Source: an uncultured Planctomycetota bacterium (GTDB lineage: Bacteria > Planctomycetota > Phycisphaerae > UBA1845 > Fen-1342). From it: DNA of 64,000 bases. The translations under genes and the position numbers were made by a program. Location: positions 186,001-250,000 of the forward strand of contig CAADGL010000012.1 of NCBI GenBank assembly GCA_900696525.1, read 5' to 3'. Below the pieces are notes generated by a model, which saw only the letters and a list, made by a program, of their open reading frames with translations, was not told where the DNA came from and searched no databases. Below, piece by piece: positions 28,006 to 36,830 of the stretch (its first letter is position 1; every line of letters begins with the position of its first letter).

Positions 28006-30804
28006 TCACTCACCGTAGATCAGGTACACCTCGCCGGCTTCGACGCGGTCGCGCGGCGAAGCGCTGACCGAGCTGATGAGCAGGTCGGCCCGGCCGTCGC
28101 CGTCCACGTCGCCCGCTGCGTGGATGCCGTAGCTGCGATCGCCCTGGCGGCCGATGCCGGCGCCAAGGAAGTCGCCGCTGTTGCGGCCGATGAAAACTGC
28201 GCCAGGCAGCCGCTCGGTGCCGACGTCGGCCAGGCTGAGCGTACCGCGGAGCTGCGACGAGCCGTAGATCAGGTAAACGACGCCGCAGTTCTGCCGGTCG
28301 ATATCGATCGTCGCGTCGAGGTTGAGGTCGAGCCGCACCGACTTGTCGGGCGCTGCGATGAGAATGTCGTCGAGCCCGTCGCCGTCGATGTCACCCACGC
28401 CGCGGACCCGCGCGCCGGCCAGGTCACCCTCGGCCTCGCCGACGAAAGTCACTCCGAGGCCGCGGGTCGGCAGATCGGTGATGAGTAGCTCTTCCTGTGT
28501 CAGGTTGATGACGTCGCGCGAGCCGAAGAAGACCGTCGCGCCGCCGCGGCGGTTGTTGACCAGGGGCGAGCCGATGACGACGTCGGGGACGCCGTCGCCG
28601 TTGAAGTCGCCGGCGCCGTCCTGCGAGGTGCCGAGCCGGGTGCCGGGCTCGCCGACGATCCGGATGCCGTCGAAGATGCGCGGCTGCTCGAAGCCGCCGC
28701 CCTGCATGGGCAGGCCGAGCTCTTCGAGCTGCAACTCTCCGGAGACCATGAGTTCGCGCAGGCGGCCGAGGATCAGGTAGCAGGCGCCGGCGCCGTCCTT
28801 GGCGAGCGGCTGGCCGATGGCGATGTCCAGCAGGCCGTCGCTGTTGAAATCGCCCACCGTGGCCGCCTCGCTGAGCGAGCCGCCCGGGATGTTCGTCCAG
28901 AACCGGACCGTCGTCGCGGCGTTGGGGGTCTGGGGCGCCGCGTCGAAAACGCACGGGTCGCCGTCGTCGGCATCGACGGTGTATCCCGGCGAATTCGCGA
29001 AGATCTGCCCCCCGGGCGAGCCGAACTCGTCGTAGATGTAGTGATAGGGCCCCCAGTGCGGCAGACGATCATACTCGGGATGATCGACCGGCCCGGTGTA
29101 GGCGCCGGCGGCCGGCGGTGCATTGACCGAAGTCCACGGATAGAACGGGGCGAACGTCGCGTTGAAGTAGATGCTGATCGTGCCGGCGCCGGGAATCGGC
29201 TGGTTGGCCGAGAGCGTGGCCCGCACCGGGTCGCGGTTCGGAGCCGAGATCACGATCCCCTCGAACCCGTAGGTCGAAATGGTCGTGCCGAACTGGTCAA
29301 ACGGCTCGTTCGACGAGAAACGGCAACCGAGGCGGATGGAGCCGGCGTTCAACCCGTCCACGTCGGCGCGATGGCGCCAGTACAGGGTCGGCGCGCCGCC
29401 GTCGGGGTCGCCGGGCGCCTTCGGGCCCCAGAACGTATCCTGGTTCGGGCAGTCTGTCGTCGCGCCCGGCGCGTGCGGCAACGTGCCGATCTCGCCCAGC
29501 CGGATCACCTGCCCGCCCGGAAAGCCCAGGTCCGGGCGCAGCACCGAGCCGGCGGCGATCACCACGCAGCCGCTGCGGAAGTAGCCGAAGGAGTCCATCG
29601 TGACCGGCGGGGGCGGCGTCGGAATCGAATCGACATAGGGCAACCCGAAGGCCAGCTCGCGCACGCCGTCTTGGTCCCAGTCGCTCAGCGAGGTGAAGCT
29701 GGCGATGCCACGGCTGGGACGAACGGGATCGTCGACCTCCGGGACGCCCGCGAAGATCTCGCCGCGGAACAGCCGGCCGGTCGAGTTGACGTTGATGAGG
29801 CCGGAGAAGCGCTGCTGCCGGCCGTAGACCCAGTAGGCCTCGCCGATGCCGTTGCGCTGGAGGTTGAACTCGAACTGCGGCTTTCCGAACTGGGCGAGCA
29901 TGACGAAGTCGGCGAATCCGTCGTTGTCGGCGTCGCGGACGGAGGCGACGAAGCTGCCCAGGTTGTCGCGCGGATTGAAGCCCTCGAAGATGGCGCCCGA
30001 GACCGTGGCCTCGTCGGTGCCGAGCAGCCGCAGGTCGTGATAGCCGGCGAGCCGCGGGCGGATCACGATGGCGCCGGGGGCGAAGAAGCTGAAGTTGTCC
30101 ACGCCGTCGCTGACGACTGCGAGGATGCGATAGGTGCCGGCCTCGAAATTGATCGTGGGCAGGTCGAACGAGAAACTGTCGCCGGTCTGGCTGCTGCTCT
30201 CGCGCAGCAGGATGCCGTTGCCGGCGCCGGGCGTGTCGAGAAAGATGCGGACCGAAACCGTGCTGTCGGGGTCGAAAACCTGCCAGGCGACGTCGAAGCG
30301 TGGCGAGACGCGGTTGCTGCGGTCGAAGGCGAAGTTGTCGCGCGGCGAGGTGAAGAACAGCTGCGGGCGCTGGTTGACCACGACGCGCCCGCCGGCGTAG
30401 TCGAACGCGGCGAGCTCGTTGCGCTCGTTCAGCAGCACGCCGATGTTGTAGGTGCCCGCCAGCAGATCGCTGGTGTCGAGCAGGGCGCTGGTCTGCGTGA
30501 TGCTCAATCCGCTGGCGGCGACGAACTCGTTGCCGTTGTTCGGGTCCTGGTCCCGGTCGAAGATGATGTCGACCGAGGCGAAGTTGGTCGTCGCGGTGAC
30601 GCGCCACGTGACCTCGACGGGCGTTCCGCCGGTCAGCGCGATGTTGTTATTCGGCGAGACCACGTCGACCAGCGGCGTGGAGCCCAGTCGCGCGGCGGCG
30701 CCGCCGACGCCGGCAATGAACTCCTCCGAGGTCAGGCCGCAGCCCGAGACGAGGCCGCCGATCGCGGCGATCACACATCCGCCGAAGAGCATCCTGTTTT
30801 TCAT
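28006..30804 (-). CDS. Large FG-GAP/integrin-alpha-like lipoprotein
   Basis: The 932-residue protein is a lipoprotein (lipobox VSGC at about residue 20). The N-terminal third has Ig-like beta domains (VDVVSPNNNIALTGGTPVEV; LFFTSPRDNFAFDRSN). The rest has at least six FG-GAP-type repeats built around a calcium loop: VGDFNSDGLLDIAIGQP, AGDFNGDGVPDVVIGSP, VGDIDGDGLDDILIAAP and AGDVDGDGRADLLISS, probably folding as a seven-bladed beta-propeller. Such propellers bind ligands or other proteins at the cell surface and need calcium. AGGA lies upstream of the ATG at 30804. It is the largest member of the operon. Confidence 0.85.
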   Translation of the reverse strand: MKNRMLFGGCVIAAIGGLVSGCGLTSEEFIAGVGGAAARLGSTPLVDVVSPNNNIALTGGTPVEVTWRVTATTNFASVDIIFDRDQDPNNGNEFVAASGLSITQTSALLDTSDLLAGTYNIGVLLNERNELAAFDYAGGRVVVNQRPQLFFTSPRDNFAFDRSNRVSPRFDVAWQVFDPDSTVSVRIFLDTPGAGNGILLRESSSQTGDSFSFDLPTINFEAGTYRILAVVSDGVDNFSFFAPGAIVIRPRLAGYHDLRLLGTDEATVSGAIFEGFNPRDNLGSFVASVRDADNDGFADFVMLAQFGKPQFEFNLQRNGIGEAYWVYGRQQRFSGLINVNSTGRLFRGEIFAGVPEVDDPVRPSRGIASFTSLSDWDQDGVRELAFGLPYVDSIPTPPPPVTMDSFGYFRSGCVVIAAGSVLRPDLGFPGGQVIRLGEIGTLPHAPGATTDCPNQDTFWGPKAPGDPDGGAPTLYWRHRADVDGLNAGSIRLGCRFSSNEPFDQFGTTISTYGFEGIVISAPNRDPVRATLSANQPIPGAGTISIYFNATFAPFYPWTSVNAPPAAGAYTGPVDHPEYDRLPHWGPYHYIYDEFGSPGGQIFANSPGYTVDADDGDPCVFDAAPQTPNAATTVRFWTNIPGGSLSEAATVGDFNSDGLLDIAIGQPLAKDGAGACYLILGRLRELMVSGELQLEELGLPMQGGGFEQPRIFDGIRIVGEPGTRLGTSQDGAGDFNGDGVPDVVIGSPLVNNRRGGATVFFGSRDVINLTQEELLITDLPTRGLGVTFVGEAEGDLAGARVRGVGDIDGDGLDDILIAAPDKSVRLDLNLDATIDIDRQNCGVVYLIYGSSQLRGTLSLADVGTERLPGAVFIGRNSGDFLGAGIGRQGDRSYGIHAAGDVDGDGRADLLISSVSASPRDRVEAGEVYLIYGE

Positions 30805-30877
30805 CGTGTTGTCCTGCTTCGCCTTCAAGACCGACTGCGGCCGTTTCCGCCGGCGTCCCTTTTGACTCGATGCACGC

Positions 30878-31420
30878 CTACAGGCCGGATCGCTGGATGT
30901 AGGCCACAATGCCGTAGCCCGAGAGGTTGCCTGACGCCTGCTGGATCGCGAACGTGACGCGGTCGCCACAGTCGTAGTTGGCCCCGTCGCGCAACAGCAC
31001 GCCGAAGGCCTCGACCTCGACGATCGGGTCGTTCGGGCTGCCGGAGCCGAGCCGCACGACGGCGCCGGTCGAGGTGAGGTTGCTGACGTCGCCCATGGTC
31101 AGCGCCTCGACGGGGCAGATGACGGCCTCCGCCTGTTTGGCGCCGGGCGCCAGCACGATGATGCGCTGGTTCACGGCCCCATCGCCGTCACGCCAGCTCA
31201 CCAGGCACTCGACGGTGCGCGACGTGCGGTTCTCGGCCACGACCAGAAGCGCGGGCGCCTCGCCCGGGATCGGCGTCACGTTGCCGCCCGTCAGGCTCAG
31301 CGCATCGAGAAACTCCTGAGTGAAGAAGCTCGTGCCGCTCAGCGCGCATCCGCCGCCCGCCATCACCATACCGATCAGCGCGGCGCCCGCAGCCAGACCG
31401 CCGCCCAACTTAGCCCGCAT
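30878..31420 (-). CDS. Small lipoprotein of unknown function, related to its neighbour
   Basis: The 180-residue protein has a lipoprotein signal with lipobox AGGGC at residues 21-25. The mature part (PALLVVAENRTSRTVECLVS; ICPVEALTMGDV; ANYDCGDRVTFAIQQASG) has four cysteines and a beta-sandwich look. It resembles the product at 31445: both have an early VVVxxxN segment, a mid-chain CPVxxxx motif and a CGDxVxxxI segment near the end. The pair probably arose by duplication. GGGAG is five bases from the ATG. Confidence 0.7.
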   Translation of the reverse strand: MRAKLGGGLAAGAALIGMVMAGGGCALSGTSFFTQEFLDALSLTGGNVTPIPGEAPALLVVAENRTSRTVECLVSWRDGDGAVNQRIIVLAPGAKQAEAVICPVEALTMGDVSNLTSTGAVVRLGSGSPNDPIVEVEAFGVLLRDGANYDCGDRVTFAIQQASGNLSGYGIVAYIQRSGL

Positions 31421-31444
31421 GCGTCACTCCCAAAGCCGGCCGCG

Positions 31445-31921
31445 TCAGCGTCCCGGCAGAACTCGAACCTGAATACGGTAGTCCTCGGCCGCCGCGCCCG
31501 GGCCGATCTGAATGAGCCGGATCTCCACCACGTCGCCGCACCGGAAACCGCCGGACGTCAACGGCACGCCCGGCCCCTCCACTTCGATCCCGTCGGCGGT
31601 CATCACGAACGCCGCCACGCCGCCGTCGGGCGGCCCCGCGCTGATGAGCGTGACGGGGCAGTCGAAGACGCGGCTGACGGTGGAGTTGGCGGCAACCGTT
31701 GCGCTGATGGTTTCGAACGTCGCGAGGTTTGAATCGAAGGATACCCCACCGCCCATGATCGCGGGAAAGTCGCTGTCGTTGTGAAACGCGACGACTACAA
31801 CTCCGGGATCGGGCGCGATGAAGCTGGGCAGCGTGTCAGGATTGAACACGTCCGTGAGAATCGCACACCCGGAGAGCACGCCGAAGCTCCCGATCACCAG
31901 AAGGTAGCCGCCGCGCCGCAT
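31445..31921 (-). CDS. Small lipoprotein heading the exported-protein operon
   Basis: The 158-residue lipoprotein begins MRRGGYLLVIGSFGVLSGC (lipobox LSGC). The mature part has GVVVVAFHNDSDFPAIMGGG, FDCPVTLISAGPP and FRCGDVVEIRLIQIGPG, which parallels the next gene. I start at 31921 because AAGGAG lies five bases upstream; the GTG at 31927 would leave too little spacing. It is the first gene of the operon that ends at 25583. Confidence 0.7.
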   Translation of the reverse strand: MRRGGYLLVIGSFGVLSGCAILTDVFNPDTLPSFIAPDPGVVVVAFHNDSDFPAIMGGGVSFDSNLATFETISATVAANSTVSRVFDCPVTLISAGPPDGGVAAFVMTADGIEVEGPGVPLTSGGFRCGDVVEIRLIQIGPGAAAEDYRIQVRVLPGR

Positions 31922-32130
31922 GTTCACTCCTTCAACGAACCCAACGCCAGGTGAAAGGCCGATCCGTCAACCGGAACTCGCCGAAACGTCGCCGGGAAAC
32001 GCCGCCCGCAGCGATCGAACGCGTTCTGCAAACATTCTTCGACCTTCTGCCAAGGTCCAGAGTGTCCGAATGCCCGCGACCTCGCCGCCGGGCCCCATAA
32101 CGACAGCACCCGCCGGCGTTTGCGCCCGTC

Positions 32131-32691
32131 TTACGCTCCCGCATACCGGATGATGCTGTGTATCTCGTGGCCCCCGAGCCGCGCCCGCCCGCCGAGCTCC
32201 CCGAGCTCGATCAGGACCACGATGCCGGTGACGGTCCCTTCGAGCGCCTGAACCAGGCCGCAGCACGCCGCCAGCGTCCCGCCCGTCGCCAGCAGGTCAT
32301 CCACGATCAGGACGCGCTGCCCCGGGCGAATGGCGTCGGCGTGGATTTCCAGCGAATCGGTGCCGTACTCGAGGCCATACTCCAGCCGGTGCGTCCTGCA
32401 CGGCAGCTTGCCGGGCTTGCGCACGGGCACAAAACCAACCGAAAGCGCTTTGGCCACCGCGATGCCGAAGATGAACCCGCGCGACTCGGCCCCCACGACG
32501 ACATCCACGCCACGCCCGCGATAGGGCTGCGCCATCAGCTCTACGGCCAGCGCCAGACCCGCCGGATCACCCAGCAACGGAGTGATGTCCTTGAACATGA
32601 TGCCCGGCTTGGGGAAGTCGGGCACATCGCGGATGAGGTCGCGGAGCGAGGCCGCCCCGGCCAGCGTCAGGGCCGACGAGTTCGCGTCCAT
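32131..32691 (-). CDS. apt: Adenine phosphoribosyltransferase
   Basis: The 186-residue enzyme salvages adenine by joining it to PRPP to give AMP. The phosphate-binding loop VLIVDDLLATGGTLAACC is the PRPP signature. VVGAESRGFIFGIAVAKAL, PVRKPGKLPCRT and the N-terminal RDVPDFPKPGIMFKDITPL are classic Apt motifs. The length matches the family (about 180). I use the ATG at 32691; the frame is open to 32886 but the extra residues are not Apt-like. Confidence 0.96.
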   Translation of the reverse strand: MDANSSALTLAGAASLRDLIRDVPDFPKPGIMFKDITPLLGDPAGLALAVELMAQPYRGRGVDVVVGAESRGFIFGIAVAKALSVGFVPVRKPGKLPCRTHRLEYGLEYGTDSLEIHADAIRPGQRVLIVDDLLATGGTLAACCGLVQALEGTVTGIVVLIELGELGGRARLGGHEIHSIIRYAGA

Positions 32692-32883
32692 CGATTCCCG
32701 ACCCTTGCGAACCATCACCGGCATGTCCCGCCCCATCGCCCAGCGCGATCGCACCAAGCCGCGCGCCAACCCGGCGTCCCGGCGCTCAAATCGTGTGGTC
32801 TGCACCGCGCCGAATCCTAGTGTGACGGCCGGAGGGCCGCAACAATCGCGCGGGCACTTTTTAGCGGGCGGCGGGGCACTCAC

Positions 32884-32936
32884 CAAGAAACACGCCCGGC
32901 GACAGCGAGCCCTCGATGGTCCGCCGTCGCCGGGCG
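32884..32936 (-). terminator. Terminator of the dockerin-like protein gene
   Basis: CGCCCGGCGAC at 32893-32903 pairs with GTCGCCGGGCG at 32926-32936. On the minus strand it is followed by TGTTTCTTGG. The hairpin starts about 27 bases after the stop at 32964. Confidence 0.8.
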
Positions 32937-32963
32937 CTTGCCGCGATCCGTAGGGGACTGTTC

Positions 32964-33791
32964 CTAGCGGCAGTTGGTCCCGAAGTGCGAGAGCAGGGCG
33001 CCCAGATCGGTCTGGCCCACGCAGCCGTCGCCATCGAGGTCGGCTGCCGCGTTGTATGCCGGGTCACCATCGCAGGTGCCAAACGCGGCGAGCAGCACGC
33101 CCAGGTCTGACTGGCCCACGACGCCGTCGCCGTCGATATCGCCCGGGCAGGGCGGGGCGGTCACGATCGCGATGTTGTCAGCGCCGACGTTCCACTGCTG
33201 GAAAATGGCAAACCAGGCGGGATGAATCCACCAGAACTCGACGCGATCGACGCTCTGGATGACGTCCGTCCACCCCACGCCGGGACGGAAGGACTCCATG
33301 TCGCCGAAGTGGCCGCCGCTCCAGCCCGGAGGGAGCGCATCAGCCTGGCTGGGAACGTCGAATTCGAAATGGACCCAGCCCTCACCGGGCACGGGGATTC
33401 CCGAGTAGTCGACGTAGTAGACGTAGTCGTCGTCGGCGGGATCGGCGGTTCCCTTGGTGTCGGCCAGCAGCAGCGTGAAAGGCAGGCCAGCCGCCGGAAA
33501 CTGCGTGGAGATGGTCTGGGCGTCGATGGTGATCTTCGTCACGCCCATTGCCCGGTAGTCGCCGCTGAATGGGGTCGCGAGGTTGGTGTGGTCGAGGATC
33601 GGGGCAAAGGTGTCGTAGACGGGCTGGTTCAGCCAGGCGCCGGGGTTGCCGCCGACGGGTTGAATGACGTCGGCTCCCTGGATGAAGCGCCAACCGGTCG
33701 GGTTTCCAGTTTCGAACGGGTCAACGTGCGTCGCCGCGAGGGCGGCGGCCGAGGCGGCCAGAAGGGTTGAGCAAGCCAGCAGACGAGCCAT
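32964..33791 (-). CDS. Exported protein with C-terminal dockerin-like repeats
   Basis: The 275-residue protein has a signal peptide (MARLLACSTLLAASAAALAA) and a jelly-roll or lectin-like domain of about 180 residues (GNPTGWRFIQGADVIQPVGG; EFWWIHPAWFAIFQQWN). Two calcium-loop repeats end it: PGDIDGDGVVGQSDLGVLL and AADLDGDGCVGQTDLGALL. This duplicated EF-hand-like unit is the type I dockerin layout that is very common at the C-terminus of planctomycete secreted proteins. GGGAGAA precedes the ATG at 33791, and a strong promoter is upstream. The sugar or matrix ligand is unknown. Confidence 0.85.
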   Translation of the reverse strand: MARLLACSTLLAASAAALAATHVDPFETGNPTGWRFIQGADVIQPVGGNPGAWLNQPVYDTFAPILDHTNLATPFSGDYRAMGVTKITIDAQTISTQFPAAGLPFTLLLADTKGTADPADDDYVYYVDYSGIPVPGEGWVHFEFDVPSQADALPPGWSGGHFGDMESFRPGVGWTDVIQSVDRVEFWWIHPAWFAIFQQWNVGADNIAIVTAPPCPGDIDGDGVVGQSDLGVLLAAFGTCDGDPAYNAAADLDGDGCVGQTDLGALLSHFGTNCR

Positions 33792-33881
33792 TACGAGTTC
33801 TCCCTGTTTCGGCGTTTTCCGTCGCGTGCCATCGGGCGCGCGCGGGTCAGCGCCAACCTCATGATGCCCATGCCGCAGCCC

Positions 33882-33909
33882 ATGGTAACGGCCATGCAAC
33901 CAGTGTCAA
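33882..33909 (-). promoter_or_regulatory. Promoter of the dockerin-like protein gene
   Basis: On the minus strand TTGACA (33909-33904) is separated by 16 bases from TACCAT (33887-33882). It lies about 90 bases before the ATG at 33791. Confidence 0.65.
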
Positions 33910-33990
33910 GGATGTTTCCTGGAAACTTCCGAGAATTTTGAGCGTCCAACTTCCTGATCGTGTCGCATTCCGGTATCATCACCTGCGCAC

Positions 33991-35241
33991 ATGACTGCAA
34001 GCCTCCTCCATAGAGACGTCAACGCAGCAGCCCAGGCGGCTGAGCCCTCACTCGAAGCTCGCCTGGCCGCCGCCGGCGCGCGGCTCGGGAGCGCTATCGG
34101 CGCCGCGGTCGACGGCCTTCCCGGACGCCCACGCGGGCCGGCGGAGCTCGCCCGGCAGCTCGGCATCGACAAGGTGCTCGCCAGCCGCACCCTCCGCGCC
34201 GTCGCCCACCGCGACCCATTCGCGGTCCTCTACGCCGCCCCCGGACCAGATCCGCTTCGCCGGCTCGTGCGCATGCTCGAGAAACACGGCGTGGAACCCG
34301 CCGTCGTTGGCGAGGCCCTGGCGGCGGTGGACGAGCTGGAGCGCGTCACGCGCGACGAAGCCGGTGATCGCAGCGCGCTCGAAGCACTGCTCAGCGCCTG
34401 GCTTCCCGAAGCCCGTGCCGAGTTCGAGCTCCGCCGCAAGCAGGCCGCCTTCCGCGCCATCAGCGAGCTGCGGGGCGTTTCGGTCGACACCGACCTGGCG
34501 ACGGTGCTGCTGCACCCGTCGTCCGACGGCGATCACAACGACGTCGTGTGGCTTTTCGGCAAGCTCGGGCTGCGGCGGTTGCGCGCCGGCAGCTCGGTGA
34601 AGTTCGCGACGCGGCGACTCACGTCGTCCGAACCGCCCCGCCGGCCGCAGACGATCGGCGGCGCGTCGGTCTCGGGCTTCGACGGGCTGCGGTTGAGCGA
34701 GTTCTGCTCCACGCCGCCTCCGCCGCTCGATGTTCAGCAGGCGGGGGAGGTGGTGCACTACACGCTGGGCGACATCGGCGTGGGGCCGAAGTCGGCCGTC
34801 GATCTGGTGTTCGCGGAGGTGAACCGGGCGGAGCTCCCGCGGTGGTTACCGAGCGATCCTGGGCGCAAGCGGCACGTGTTCGCCGAGGTCGCCACGCCCA
34901 CGCGGCTGCTGATTTTCGACGTGCTGGTGGCGACGGGCGTTTTTCCGGGCGAGCCGGCCCTGCACATCTACGACACGGCCTTCGACGGCATCGCCAACGT
35001 CAACGACCCGGCGCGCGACATCGACCGTCTCGACACCTGCGAGTCCGTCCAGGCGCTGGGTCAGGGCATTGCCAAGTGCCGCGCCGCCGAGCTGCCGCGC
35101 TACGTCGAGCTGCTGCGCCAGGTCTGCGAACGCCTCGAATGGAACCCGGACGGCTTTCGCGGCTATCGCTGCCGGATCGAGTATCCGCTGTACGGCACGC
35201 AGGTTGTAATGGCCTTCGACCCCCCGTCCCCGAGATCCTGA
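33991..35241 (+). CDS. Unknown conserved protein with possible N-terminal HTH
   Basis: The 416-residue protein has an N-terminal segment RGPAELARQLGIDKVLASRT that fits a helix-turn-helix (about residues 50-70). A long helical region and a C-terminal half of alternating helices and strands follow (LLIFDVLVATGVFPGEPALH; RLDTCESVQALGQGIAKCRA). There is no signal or membrane span. DNA binding is suggested by the HTH only, and the C-terminal half matches no family I know. A weak -10-like TATCAT is at 33974. It is divergent from the dockerin gene. Confidence 0.6.
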   Translation: MTASLLHRDVNAAAQAAEPSLEARLAAAGARLGSAIGAAVDGLPGRPRGPAELARQLGIDKVLASRTLRAVAHRDPFAVLYAAPGPDPLRRLVRMLEKHGVEPAVVGEALAAVDELERVTRDEAGDRSALEALLSAWLPEARAEFELRRKQAAFRAISELRGVSVDTDLATVLLHPSSDGDHNDVVWLFGKLGLRRLRAGSSVKFATRRLTSSEPPRRPQTIGGASVSGFDGLRLSEFCSTPPPPLDVQQAGEVVHYTLGDIGVGPKSAVDLVFAEVNRAELPRWLPSDPGRKRHVFAEVATPTRLLIFDVLVATGVFPGEPALHIYDTAFDGIANVNDPARDIDRLDTCESVQALGQGIAKCRAAELPRYVELLRQVCERLEWNPDGFRGYRCRIEYPLYGTQVVMAFDPPSPRS

Positions 35242-35357
35242 GGCCCCGGCGAGCCAGCCGGCGCCGCCCCTCCTACACTCACGCAATCGGAGATGCACGG
35301 CGGGGCTCGCGTCGCTCGCCGGCCAGCGCGTTCGCGCGAAACTTTGGGGGCATTCTG

Positions 35358-36821
35358 ATGCGTCTGACGGCCGCCTGCCTGATGCTGGTTCTTGGCGTCG
35401 CGCCGGGTTGCGCGTGGCAATCACCGGTGCCGGTCTCCCGGTCCGACCTGGCGGCCTCATACCTCGCGTTCGAGCGGGCGCTGGCCGCCAAGCCGCCGCC
35501 GGCCGAGCGCGTCGCCGGGCTGAACCAGCGCTTCGACCAGGCGACGATCGCGTTCTTCGCGGGGCAGTTCAGCCGCGCGATCGCCGAGATCGACGCGCTG
35601 ACCGAGTCGCTGTCTCCGGACGCGGCAAGCCCGGGCCGGCGCGTGGGCGCCTCGCTGAAGGTGCGGCTCGATCCGCCCGTCGGGCTGGCGGGGGCGAAGG
35701 ACGCTGTCCGGGCGGAGATCGCGGGGCTGTACCCGGTGCCGTTCGGGGACGCCGCCGCTCTGGAGCTCGTCGTGCGCCTGCGGCCGGAACACGGCGAGCC
35801 GCTGTCGGCCGCGCTGTCGCTGCGCGCGGCTTCGGGCGGGCTCATTCTCGAAGACGTCGTGTTGCCGGCGCCGTCGGGCGGCCTGCGGGCCGGGCGCTAC
35901 GCGGTCGAGGTGCTGACGCCGGAGGGCGCGGTGCTCGACAAGGGCGCGTGGTACGTCAGCACCCGGCCGTTGTCGGCGTTGCGCCGCGAGAACGAGCAGC
36001 GGCTGAACGCGCTGCGCCTGGACGAGCCGGCGCTGGTCCAGGCCCGGACGATCTGCCTGGCGCGTAACCGCCTGCTGACCGATACGCCGTCCGATGAGCG
36101 CTCTGCCGAGTATCTCAACGACCCGCTTCGGCACGCGGACGACCTCGAGCTTGAGATCCGTGCGCTGGAAGCCGGCGCCAACCCCTATCGGAACCGCGCC
36201 GGCGAGACCTACCGCGTGGTACCGGGAGCGCGGGAGATCCCGGTGCGCGTCTTCGCGACCGGCGCGACGGTCGACGCGTCGGCGCCGCCGGCGGCGCTGG
36301 TGATCGCGTTCCACGGCGCGGGTGGCGAAGAGCGGATGTTCATGGATGCCTACGGAGCGGGACGCCTGCGCGCCCTTGCCCAGGAGCGCGGCTTCATCCT
36401 GGCCACACCGCTCACCGAGCCGTTCCTGCGCGAGACCGGCGCCTTCGACCGCCTGCTGGAATCCATCCGAAGCGACTACGCGATCGACCCGGACCGCGTC
36501 TACGTCGTCGGCCACTCGCTCGGCGCCGGCGTGGCGGCGCAGCTCGCGCGTCAACGTTCCGGCGTCCTCGCCGCCGCCGCCTGCATCGCCGGCGGCTCCG
36601 GCTGGGCGGCTGCGGCGGCCACGGCGCCCAGCCTGGTGGTGCTTGGCGAGCTCGATCCGATCGTTCCGCCGCAGCGCGTGCGGGCCGAAGTCGAGCGCGC
36701 GATCGCGGGGGGCAAGCCGCTGGAGCTGCGCGTCCGCCGGGACTATGGGCACACGCTGGTCGTCGGCGCCGTGCTGCCGGAGGTGGTCGAGTGGCTGCTG
36801 GCGCGCAAGCGGGGGGCGTGA
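35358..36821 (+). CDS. Lipoprotein with C-terminal alpha/beta hydrolase (esterase) domain
   Basis: The 487-residue protein starts with a lipoprotein-type signal, MRLTAACLMLVLGVAPGC. Residues 25-300 form a helical/beta region of unknown role. From about residue 310 there is a compact alpha/beta hydrolase: VIAFHGAGGEERMF (oxyanion strand), VVGHSLGAGVAAQLA (nucleophile serine), VLGELDPIVPPQRV (acid) and DYGHTLVV (histidine). This resembles the poly-hydroxybutyrate depolymerase/feruloyl esterase group. It is probably an envelope-anchored esterase. The substrate is not known. I start at 35358; upstream frames are shadows of the preceding gene. Confidence 0.78.
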   Translation: MRLTAACLMLVLGVAPGCAWQSPVPVSRSDLAASYLAFERALAAKPPPAERVAGLNQRFDQATIAFFAGQFSRAIAEIDALTESLSPDAASPGRRVGASLKVRLDPPVGLAGAKDAVRAEIAGLYPVPFGDAAALELVVRLRPEHGEPLSAALSLRAASGGLILEDVVLPAPSGGLRAGRYAVEVLTPEGAVLDKGAWYVSTRPLSALRRENEQRLNALRLDEPALVQARTICLARNRLLTDTPSDERSAEYLNDPLRHADDLELEIRALEAGANPYRNRAGETYRVVPGAREIPVRVFATGATVDASAPPAALVIAFHGAGGEERMFMDAYGAGRLRALAQERGFILATPLTEPFLRETGAFDRLLESIRSDYAIDPDRVYVVGHSLGAGVAAQLARQRSGVLAAAACIAGGSGWAAAAATAPSLVVLGELDPIVPPQRVRAEVERAIAGGKPLELRVRRDYGHTLVVGAVLPEVVEWLLARKRGA

Positions 36822-36830
36822 ATACTCCCA

